This document shows positions 14,458 through 20,464 of a stretch of DNA of 20,464 nt, piece by piece; the stretch's first letter is position 1, and every line of letters begins with the position of its first letter. This stretch comes from Candidatus Aenigmatarchaeota archaeon (GTDB lineage Archaea; Aenigmatarchaeota; Aenigmatarchaeia; QMZS01). Location: positions 1 to 20,464 of the forward strand of contig QMZS01000009.1 in NCBI GenBank assembly GCA_003663295.1. Direction: 5' to 3'. The translations under genes and the position numbers were made by a program. The notes under the pieces were generated by a model that did not search any database, was not told where the DNA came from, and worked only from the letters and a program-made list of their open reading frames with translations.

Positions 14458-14622
14458 CTAAGATATTATTGGTATATATATTGATAACATACTTGCAAGG
14501 GACGCTGTAAGTGAATCCACAAGTGGCATAAAACCCCCAGTAACTAAAAGCATAAATACCGTTAAAATTACTAAGAACATTAACACCCAGACAATTGGCT
14601 TAACAGGAATATCTCCTTCCAT
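14458..14622 (-). CDS. Small single-pass membrane protein, 54 aa
   Basis: ATG 14622 to TAG 14458-14460. It starts MEGDIPVKPIVWVLMFLVIL, a short acidic leader followed by a helix to about residue 35, then a second hydrophobic amphipathic stretch (LTASLASMLSIYIPIIS). The MEGD..VKP start resembles the MKGDEGKAP start of the 167-aa protein in the same operon. It sits 2 bp after the VWA gene and 3 bp before the next, so it is very likely real despite its size. No family recognised. Confidence 0.7.
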   Translation of the reverse strand: MEGDIPVKPIVWVLMFLVILTVFMLLVTGGFMPLVDSLTASLASMLSIYIPIIS

Positions 14623-14624
14623 AA

Positions 14625-17051
14625 TTAATATAACTCCTTTATTTCTTCAAGCATTGAATTTAATTCAAAAGATTTATTGTAATTAATCTCTGAAGAGCAT
14701 ATCTTATTCCAGTCCCCGCCGCAAGGATAAGACCAGCTATTCCATGAAGAAGTATCGCCTCTCCAATCAATAAGATAAACTAAATTTGAAAAAACTTCTT
14801 CATAAACATCTCTCCACATATAAGGAATATCCGCGGGAAGAGCATTTTTAAGGAGATTGGTATAAGTGTCCCAGCCAAGTTCAAATTCTTCATCTTTTCT
14901 AATTGCACCTGTAATTAAAGTTACCAGACTGGAAGTATCACCGGTATCAAAAAAAGAAGCAGTTCCTTTTGTTGGTTCAGAAATATCCCTGAACAATTGC
15001 TTTAAACCAGATTCTATGTCCTCATCTCCACTTTTTCCCCATAATCCAAAAATTGTTACTTTATTTGCATTTGCCACCTCAACCGCATATTTAACAGATT
15101 CTCTATCAGCGGTAGTCTCCCAAGGATCTCCTCCAGAAGGTCCCTCATCCCCAACAACAAATAAAACTTTAGATAAACTATTATCGTTCCATTGATGATT
15201 TTTGATTGCCCATACTGCGCCATTCCCCCAACTCTCAGAACTAACTGGAATTTCTTCATCTGCGCAATAATTAATCTTATTACAAGTTTTCTTTCCTAAC
15301 CCATAAATGGTTATTTTGACTTTATAATCTTCTTTCTCAACCTCAGCAACAATATCATTTATAATATTGCACAAACCCGACCATTCATTTGAGCCACCCT
15401 GGCACATGCTTCCGCTTGTATCAATAACAAAAACCAAATCAACATTCTTACCAAATTCAACATATTCCGGTTTATCATAAATTCTTGAAGCCCATTCACA
15501 TCCATTAACGCATCTATTAGCTTTTTCTGTGTCTTTATAAAAACCATCTCTTGAAATACAAAAGTTCCGGCAAAGAATAAAAGTATTTTCTGTTTCTCTT
15601 TGGGTTGTTGCTGAACATTCACAGGAATTTTCACATTTTTTTCTTGCTCTAATTCCATAATTCCAAATCTCCTGTCCAGATGCAGAAGAAAGTGCAAGAT
15701 TTTTTACTGATAAGGTCTCATCTTGAAAATTACATAATAATTTTATACCCGATAATAAAAGACAATCCGCATTTATAGAATTACAGGATTTGGCTTCTTC
15801 GCAAACACCCTCCCAGCAATTGTAATAACAATTGAAATGATTTGGATTGTAACAGCTATCTCCTGGGTGCTGTTCTCTTGTTGTTATTGTTGAAACAACC
15901 CAGACAGGACCCCTATAATTTCCGCCAGTCCACTCCAAATCACCTATCTTAAAATTGGTGTACTCTGAGGAATTTAACTGAAAAACTGATTTTTCAAAAT
16001 AAATAAAATTCTCACATCCCTTTTTCACATCGCCCAATAAATCTTCGCAGAAATTATTTATTAAATCATATTCTTCAATTGCAACGCAATCAGCGCAACT
16101 GCATTCAATAGAACAATCCTCAGCATCGCCGGTTCTCACATAACATTTTTTGTAACAGTCTCTTTCTTCTCCAATCCCGCATCCAATCCCGCACTCTGAA
16201 GAAACACCCTCAAAATCCCTGCTACTGCAATAATTCTCGCATATTGTCAAAGTATCTTCATTATAATATTTTTCATCTGTATAACAATCGCAGTTCATTC
16301 TGCAGTCAATTTTTGGGTTAACCGCTCTACAGGATTGATATTTTGTCCATTTAGCTCCCCAATAACAACTTCGTTCTATCCCACCAATTTCTGAAATCCT
16401 ATTTGCATCTTCGCTTATAGTTCCTTTATAAAGCGCAGCAGTAACTTTCTCAACCGTTCTGTTCCCTCTTAATTTCACTCCCCCATAAACCGAAAGTTTT
16501 GGTTCTTCCCCAGGCATTACAACAAAAACAGAAGGCTGGTTTTTCAAACCCGCAAATTCCTGTTTATCCAAATCCTCACCTATTGCTCTCACAGGCTCGT
16601 ATTCTGTTCCAAAATCAAGACTCCTCTTCATCTGAAACATGCCATCTTCGCCCCATCCAGGGAAATCATCTTTCATGCAAAGGCATCCTTTCCTGTCAGA
16701 ATCATTGCAGTAACCATTTAATTTAATCCCATTTTTCAGATTATCTTTTATGAAGGTATTCCAAAAACCCGGATCTATATAAATATTATCACCTATCTCC
16801 AGATAAGCATTTCTCAAATCATTATCATTAAAAACACCTGTATATACAGCCTCCGCATTCGAATCAGGAGGTATAAAACAACCAATTGGAATTCGGTCAG
16901 ATAAAATTATATCTATTCTTTCCCTCACATCATCATAAATTGGCATATCCATAGAGTGCTCCAGAATTACATTCCAAAAAGAGATGCCAACAACTAAAGT
17001 TATGGCAACACAAACAATGGAAACCAGAATCAAAAAAGAACTTCTATTCAT
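14625..17051 (-). CDS. Secreted cysteine-rich von Willebrand A-domain protein, 808 aa
   Basis: A single N-terminal hydrophobic helix (about residues 5-28) anchors or exports the protein; unlike its neighbours it lacks a KG site. Residues about 110-520 hold most of its roughly 42 cysteines (for example CRMNCDC, CSIECSCADC, CENSCECS), suggesting many disulfides. A VWA domain spans about 535-720: the MIDAS metal-binding DTSGS is at 544-548 in LVFVIDTSGSMC, with a later acidic strand VLFVVGDEGPSGGDP (D635). VWA domains bind protein ligands through a divalent cation and occur in pilus-associated TadG and PilY1. Start overlaps the upstream 56-aa gene by 4 bp; the next gene begins 2 bp after the stop. 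Likely role: ligand-binding or adhesin component of the same surface apparatus (inference). Confidence 0.9.
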   Translation of the reverse strand: MNRSSFLILVSIVCVAITLVVGISFWNVILEHSMDMPIYDDVRERIDIILSDRIPIGCFIPPDSNAEAVYTGVFNDNDLRNAYLEIGDNIYIDPGFWNTFIKDNLKNGIKLNGYCNDSDRKGCLCMKDDFPGWGEDGMFQMKRSLDFGTEYEPVRAIGEDLDKQEFAGLKNQPSVFVVMPGEEPKLSVYGGVKLRGNRTVEKVTAALYKGTISEDANRISEIGGIERSCYWGAKWTKYQSCRAVNPKIDCRMNCDCYTDEKYYNEDTLTICENYCSSRDFEGVSSECGIGCGIGEERDCYKKCYVRTGDAEDCSIECSCADCVAIEEYDLINNFCEDLLGDVKKGCENFIYFEKSVFQLNSSEYTNFKIGDLEWTGGNYRGPVWVVSTITTREQHPGDSCYNPNHFNCYYNCWEGVCEEAKSCNSINADCLLLSGIKLLCNFQDETLSVKNLALSSASGQEIWNYGIRARKKCENSCECSATTQRETENTFILCRNFCISRDGFYKDTEKANRCVNGCEWASRIYDKPEYVEFGKNVDLVFVIDTSGSMCQGGSNEWSGLCNIINDIVAEVEKEDYKVKITIYGLGKKTCNKINYCADEEIPVSSESWGNGAVWAIKNHQWNDNSLSKVLFVVGDEGPSGGDPWETTADRESVKYAVEVANANKVTIFGLWGKSGDEDIESGLKQLFRDISEPTKGTASFFDTGDTSSLVTLITGAIRKDEEFELGWDTYTNLLKNALPADIPYMWRDVYEEVFSNLVYLIDWRGDTSSWNSWSYPCGGDWNKICSSEINYNKSFELNSMLEEIKELY

Positions 17052-17218
17052 GATATTGATGGGTTTAACAAAGCCCCTCTAGTGAAATTAATAATTATAG
17101 AAGCAATATTATATAAAAAATCAGCATTTAATTTCCCGGAAATTAATAAAAATATAAGAACTGCAGTCATTGCAATAAATAAAATCCCTATTATCTGATT
17201 TGTAGAAATGTTATCCAT
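17048..17218 (-). CDS. Small single-pass membrane protein, 56 aa
   Basis: ATG 17218 to TGA 17048-17050, MDNISTNQIIGILFIAMTAV continuing into a hydrophobic helix to about residue 30, then a short segment (NADFLYNIASIIINFTRGAL). No KG leader. Its stop overlaps the start of the VWA gene (ATGA), which makes translational coupling likely and is the main reason to accept it as a gene. The 30-bp gap to the upstream 536-aa gene is the widest inside the operon. It was perhaps an accessory subunit or inner-membrane partner of the VWA protein. Confidence 0.7.
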   Translation of the reverse strand: MDNISTNQIIGILFIAMTAVLIFLLISGKLNADFLYNIASIIINFTRGALLNPSIS

Positions 17219-17248
17219 AATTTACTTAGTTAATGTAATAATAGTAAA

Positions 17249-18859
17249 TTAATCAAAATTATAAGATATTGTTATTCCTCCTATATTAATATCTTTGAAA
17301 AAAACCGCATCTTCATTATTTTTTATAGCTTTAATTGTTTTATCAATTATGCTGACTGCGCATACCCATGCAGCTTCTTTGTAATTTTTATAATCAAATT
17401 CCGGAGTTCTTGCTATATAAACATCCCAACCCTCTTTCGGAATCCATAATGGTCCAAGATAAAAAGGAATATTATCCACTTTTTTTGCAAAATTTGAATA
17501 AGGAATTATTCCTCTCAGGTAAGTTGGTTTTGGAGAAACAGGCAACTCAGTCCCGTCCAGTCTGCAAAAAGCATAAGGATTGTAAAGATGATATTCATTA
17601 TTTTCTTCCATACAAAACCATGTAGACCTTCTATCTGGATTAGTTGAATCCGGATCTAAATCCAGGTATTCCAACTGAATAAATTTAGATACTGACCTGC
17701 ATTGATCCCAATTAATATCTCTTCCTTCAAAATCTTTAACGTCCCTATATAAATTTGATACATCAATTCCATCCGGAACTTTTGCCCTACACGGATAAAT
17801 TAAAATATCATTTACAGATGTCGCTCCGGAATTATCTTTAAATAGATTTTCCTGCAAAGTCTTGAAATCATAAATAGATTTCCTATCCCCAAGCACATCC
17901 AGATAATAAACAATCTGGAAATATGTAGAATCTATTTTCTCAGTCTCCCACACTTTCACTCCATCATTGGCTGTAATATAAACTTCAAGAACTGTTTCAA
18001 TATTAACAAAACTTGGGCAACATTCATCAACCACACTAAAAACAAATGAACATTCATATTTTCCTGAAACCTCCTTGCAGACTTTATTTCCATAGGGATC
18101 ATCCATATTAATTAAATCAGTTATGCTTAATGAATTTTCGTCCACACCTAGAGTCTTCAGATAATTATTCTTTTCAGAATATCTATCCGCAATATATTTC
18201 ACGCTTAGATTTACATTATCTGGAGATTCATCAAAACGATAATTTTTTGAGCCATAATATTTCTTTAATTCATTAAGGTCTATTGTCAAAGTTAAATCAA
18301 CCTTTCCGAAAGATTCTTCTGTATTAAGATGACAAATATCAGAATCGCACACTACAGGAGACTCTGGGGATCCACCAAAATTATCAGTTAACAAAGGATA
18401 AAATGCAATTACAGGGGAGATTGGTTTTCTGATATCAAAGGTAATTCTGGCTGGTATGGAAACGGGAATAATACCTGGAAAAAACAAAATATTTGTAAGA
18501 AGAGGAAGGTAATCAAAATTATCCGGATTGGGGATGCCAATATATTCTTTGATATAAACATTATTTGTTGGGAAAACAAAGTCCCTTGAATTCCTGTTGG
18601 TTTCATCATAAATTTTACTAAAATCCAACGTGGTATCACCGTCCACAATCAACCCTTCCCCAAACCATACAACTGGAGGAAGAACAAAAGTCTTTGTGTC
18701 CGCAGACTCCAAAGACATCCAAACGCCTCTTGGCATAGCCATATAAGTATCATGACTCTCGCCTGAAAAAAGAGTTCCTGTTAACAAAAAAAATATGCCT
18801 AAAGATATTATTGCCATCACCAATATTGCTATATACTCTGCAGTCAATCCTTTCATCAT
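17249..18859 (-). CDS. Pilin-like secreted protein, 536 aa
   Basis: No named family recognised. The start MMKGLTAEYIAILVMAIISL gives a KG leader and hydrophobic helix (about residues 8-28), so the remaining roughly 500 residues are predicted to be outside the membrane. The ectodomain looks mostly beta, with modest cysteine content (VCDSDICH, CSFVFSVVDECC, CRAKV, WFCMEE), unlike the heavily disulfide-bonded VWA protein. The ATG at 18859 overlaps the TGA of the upstream 36-aa gene; a second ATG at 18856 would remove one Met. Probably a large filament- or membrane-anchored surface subunit; role inferred from context only. Confidence 0.85.
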   Translation of the reverse strand: MMKGLTAEYIAILVMAIISLGIFFLLTGTLFSGESHDTYMAMPRGVWMSLESADTKTFVLPPVVWFGEGLIVDGDTTLDFSKIYDETNRNSRDFVFPTNNVYIKEYIGIPNPDNFDYLPLLTNILFFPGIIPVSIPARITFDIRKPISPVIAFYPLLTDNFGGSPESPVVCDSDICHLNTEESFGKVDLTLTIDLNELKKYYGSKNYRFDESPDNVNLSVKYIADRYSEKNNYLKTLGVDENSLSITDLINMDDPYGNKVCKEVSGKYECSFVFSVVDECCPSFVNIETVLEVYITANDGVKVWETEKIDSTYFQIVYYLDVLGDRKSIYDFKTLQENLFKDNSGATSVNDILIYPCRAKVPDGIDVSNLYRDVKDFEGRDINWDQCRSVSKFIQLEYLDLDPDSTNPDRRSTWFCMEENNEYHLYNPYAFCRLDGTELPVSPKPTYLRGIIPYSNFAKKVDNIPFYLGPLWIPKEGWDVYIARTPEFDYKNYKEAAWVCAVSIIDKTIKAIKNNEDAVFFKDINIGGITISYNFD

Positions 18860-18966
18860 AGACCAGGCACAGCATTAAGAAACATTGTAAAAATAGCAAT
18901 GATTATTGCCGCCACCGCAAATAAAGCAATCAGACTCACAACCATATTAATAGACATTCCTTTCAT
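18856..18966 (-). CDS. Micro-pilin-like membrane protein, 36 aa
   Basis: ATG 18966 to TGA 18856-18858: MKGMSINMVVSLIALFAVAA then a helix to the end (...LNAVPGL). Essentially a class III-type KG leader plus one transmembrane helix, with almost no outside domain. It overlaps both neighbours by 4 bp (ATGA), which strongly supports translation. Short pilin-like helices of this kind could form the core of a thin filament or a membrane subcomplex (inference). Confidence 0.75.
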   Translation of the reverse strand: MKGMSINMVVSLIALFAVAAIIIAIFTMFLNAVPGL

Positions 18967-19058
18967 GCTGGAAAAAGCTTTGAGCCAATTGAAATTACCA
19001 ATAAAATAAACAAAAAACCAGCCATCAGATAAAATATAAGCATAAAATTTCCTCTCAT
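18963..19058 (-). CDS. Micro-membrane protein, 31 aa
   Basis: ATG 19058 to TGA 18963-18965: MRGNFMLIFYLMAGFLFILL then VISIGSKLFPA. RG followed by a single hydrophobic helix. It overlaps both the 47-aa and 36-aa genes by 4 bp. It is the smallest gene of the operon; the coupled overlaps on both sides are the best evidence that it is translated. Confidence 0.68.
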   Translation of the reverse strand: MRGNFMLIFYLMAGFLFILLVISIGSKLFPA

Positions 19059-19198
19059 GATGGTATTAATCCGGGCAATATTTTAAGCATATTTAAGCCA
19101 TATTCTGAACTCCACATGGCAATACCCACAAAAACCGCAATCACAATAAGAACCACTACAACCCAAAATAATATGTCTGTGGTTATTCCTTTTTTCAT
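19055..19198 (-). CDS. Micro-pilin-like membrane protein, 47 aa (first gene of the operon)
   Basis: ATG 19198 to TGA 19055-19057: MKKGITTDILFWVVVVLIVI with the helix continuing to about residue 28, then a short soluble tail (MWSSEYGLNMLKILPGLIPS). A KG leader plus helix, as in type IV pilin-like proteins, but with only about 20 residues outside. It overlaps the 31-aa gene by 4 bp. It is divergent from the isoprenoid isomerase gene, with only 11 bp between start codons, and is the presumed promoter-proximal gene of the nine-gene operon. Confidence 0.78.
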   Translation of the reverse strand: MKKGITTDILFWVVVVLIVIAVFVGIAMWSSEYGLNMLKILPGLIPS

Positions 19199-19209
19199 AA
19201 TATTTATAT
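19199..19209. promoter_or_regulatory. 11-bp gap between divergent start codons
   Basis: The start codons of the nine-gene operon (19198, minus) and the isomerase (19210, plus) are separated by only 11 bases, all A/T and containing a tttatata TATA-like run. There is no room for two separate archaeal promoters. Promoter elements must therefore lie inside the opposite genes, or the two transcripts share control. Confidence 0.4.
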
Positions 19210-20229
19210 ATGAGTATAATAAACAGGAAGAAACAGCACATCGAAATATGCCTGAAAGAAGAAATCGAGGAAAAGAGCTATTTTGATGATATTGTTCTTA
19301 TATATAATGCATTGCCCGACATAAACTTTGATGAAATAGACACAAAAGTCGAATTTCTCGGGAAAGAACTGAATTTACCCCTTATAATTTCGTCCATAAC
19401 CGGAGGAACCGAAGAAGCAAAAGAAATAAATAAGGTTCTTGCAAAAGTGGCTGAAAACAAAAAAATTGGTTTTGCGGTGGGTTCGCAGAGAGCGATGATT
19501 GAAAATAAAGAATTGATCGAGACTTTTTTTGTAAGAGATGTCGCTCCTTCAACACTTGTTCTCGGAAATATTGGAATCCCAAACTTAAATGAATTGAGTT
19601 CTGAAGAAATAAAAAACGCCCTGAAAGAAATCGGAGCGGACGGATTATTTATCCATTTAAATCCCGCACAGGAAATTGCGCAAAAAGAAGGTGATGTAAA
19701 CTTTAAAAATTCTGCTGAGTTATTAAAAAAACTGGTATCTGAACTGGACTTCCCAATAATTGCAAAAGAAGTTGGTCAGGGAATCAGCAAAGAAGTTGGA
19801 GAAACTCTTAAAAATTGCGGAATAAAAATAATTGATGTTGCGGGGGTTGGGGGGACCAACTGGATAAAAGTTGAAACCTTTAGGGGGGGTAGTATCCCAG
19901 ATAGTTTACTTAACTTTGGAATCCCAACAACATGTTCTTTATTGGAATTAAAAAATATTGGGGTTGACTTAATCTCAAGCGGGGGGATAAGAAATGGATT
20001 GGATATTGCAAAATCAATTGCGGTTGGAGCAAAGATTTGCGGGATTGCTTTGCCATTTTTGAAAGCTTATGAAAATGGGGGTGAAAAAGGAATTATAGAT
20101 TATATTGATAAAATAGAAAATGAATTAAAAACAGTGATGTTTTTAGTTGGAGCAAAGAATATTAAAGAACTAAGAAATAAAAAATATATTTTAAAAGGAT
20201 TTACGAGAGAATGGAATGAACAGATTTAA
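19210..20229 (+). CDS. fni: Isopentenyl-diphosphate delta-isomerase type 2 (FMN-dependent), 339 aa
   Basis: A cytoplasmic TIM-barrel flavoenzyme that interconverts IPP and DMAPP in archaeal isoprenoid (membrane lipid) synthesis, needing FMN, a reduced pyridine nucleotide and Mg2+. Family motifs are all present: N-terminal RKKQHIEICLKEE, ITGGTEEA (63-70), GSQRA (91-95), HLNPAQE (149-155, with the catalytic Gln and metal-binding Glu), KEVGQGIS (186-193), DVAGVGGTNW (209-218) and SSGGIRNG (256-263). Length is slightly short but normal for the family. The ATG at 19210 places RKKQHIEIC at the usual position. The coding region near 19840-19890 is G-rich on the plus strand. The only unusual feature is its very short divergent spacer to the pilin-like operon. 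Confidence 0.96.
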   Translation: MSIINRKKQHIEICLKEEIEEKSYFDDIVLIYNALPDINFDEIDTKVEFLGKELNLPLIISSITGGTEEAKEINKVLAKVAENKKIGFAVGSQRAMIENKELIETFFVRDVAPSTLVLGNIGIPNLNELSSEEIKNALKEIGADGLFIHLNPAQEIAQKEGDVNFKNSAELLKKLVSELDFPIIAKEVGQGISKEVGETLKNCGIKIIDVAGVGGTNWIKVETFRGGSIPDSLLNFGIPTTCSLLELKNIGVDLISSGGIRNGLDIAKSIAVGAKICGIALPFLKAYENGGEKGIIDYIDKIENELKTVMFLVGAKNIKELRNKKYILKGFTREWNEQI

Positions 20230-20310
20230 AGATATTTATAAATAACCAAATCAATTTTAATTAATTGGTTTATATAATATCTAAAATCCGCAGTCTTTAC
20301 TTTAATTATC

Positions 20311-20330
20311 CCTAATTTTAAAAACAAAAA
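20311..20330 (-). terminator. T-rich candidate terminator downstream of the 23S rRNA
   Basis: Read on the minus strand, a T-tract broken by single other bases (tttttgtttttaaaatt) lies about 40 bases past the estimated 3' end of the 23S rRNA. Archaeal transcription often stops at such T-rich stretches without a strong hairpin. Further on, an aaccaa / ttggtt inverted repeat (20244-20270) could also help. The region 20230-20371 holds no gene I can support; in particular no 5S rRNA or tRNA was found. Confidence 0.35.
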
Positions 20331-20371
20331 TTGAGGATTTGAAATAGGTACAAGGAATAAAGCATTTATTT

Positions 20372-20464
20372 GGTGCTTAGGAATTAGTGAGAATGGGCTG
20401 AATACCTCGCCGAAGCTTGGTACTTACACCCTTCTTCTATCAAGCTCATCTTCTATGAGCACCT
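20372..20464 (-). rRNA. 23S ribosomal RNA, 3' end (partial, continues beyond the window)
   Basis: Read on the minus strand, the end of the window contains GATGAGCTTGATAG, then GGGTGTAAGTACC, TTCGGCGAGGTATTCAGCCC and CACTAATTCC. This order matches the conserved 3' region of archaeal 23S rRNA (GA[CT]GAG.TTGATAG ... GGTGTAAG ... TTCAGC ... ACTAAT). Only about 93 bases are inside the window. The exact mature 3' end is an estimate near 20372, because it depends on pairing with the missing 5' end. Confidence 0.85.

Noticed and set aside
1..20464. CRISPR arrays, insertion sequences and phage genes
   Set aside because: No regularly spaced short repeats, transposase or integrase motifs, or terminal inverted repeats were seen; the only clear repeats are the coding modules at 1314-2291.

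Overview
The window looks like part of an AT-rich archaeal genome, most likely a DPANN-type lineage (Woesearchaeota/Pacearchaeota-like; this placement is inference). Archaeal markers are an archaeal-type ribosomal protein S17, a DUF373 protein, an FMN-type (type 2) isopentenyl-diphosphate isomerase, FlaJ/TadC-like membrane proteins, many short KG-type (class III / type IV prepilin-like) signal sequences, and the 3' end of an archaeal-looking 23S rRNA at the right edge.

Left part (1-5200, minus strand): the N-terminal part of a DUF373 gene, then a compact three-gene unit read right to left. It encodes a 166-aa pilin-like protein, a 1047-aa secreted cysteine-rich protein with three tandem repeats at its C-terminus, and a 297-aa pilin-like protein. 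A 53-aa membrane protein diverges from this unit. Beside it lies a secreted dockerin/EF-hand-like gene interrupted by one in-frame TAG directly after its signal peptide.

Middle part (5800-13600): a set of mostly housekeeping genes. These are a LeuA-type synthase, thioredoxin reductase, a tiny zinc-ribbon protein, an SPL-like radical SAM protein, HtpX protease, ribosomal protein S17 with a small zinc-finger neighbour, and a VTT/DedA-type membrane protein. Embedded here is a FlaJ/TadC-type pilus platform protein that appears as two overlapping genes, one T2SF domain each.

Right part (13676-19198, minus strand): a nine-gene, almost gapless operon. Six of its products are no longer than 91 aa (31, 36, 47, 54, 56 and 91 aa), all with one N-terminal membrane segment. 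The other three are larger: 536 aa, 808 aa (very cysteine-rich, with a von Willebrand A domain) and 167 aa. Most start with (K/R)G followed by a hydrophobic helix. Only 11 bp separate its first start codon from the divergent isoprenoid isomerase gene.

My reading is that the two secreted-protein operons and the two-gene TadC platform belong to one type IV pilus-like or Tad-like surface apparatus. Small pilin-like subunits would anchor large disulfide-rich ectodomains, one of them with a metal-binding VWA domain, by analogy with TadG or PilY1. No assembly ATPase or prepilin peptidase lies in the window, so this is inference from architecture.
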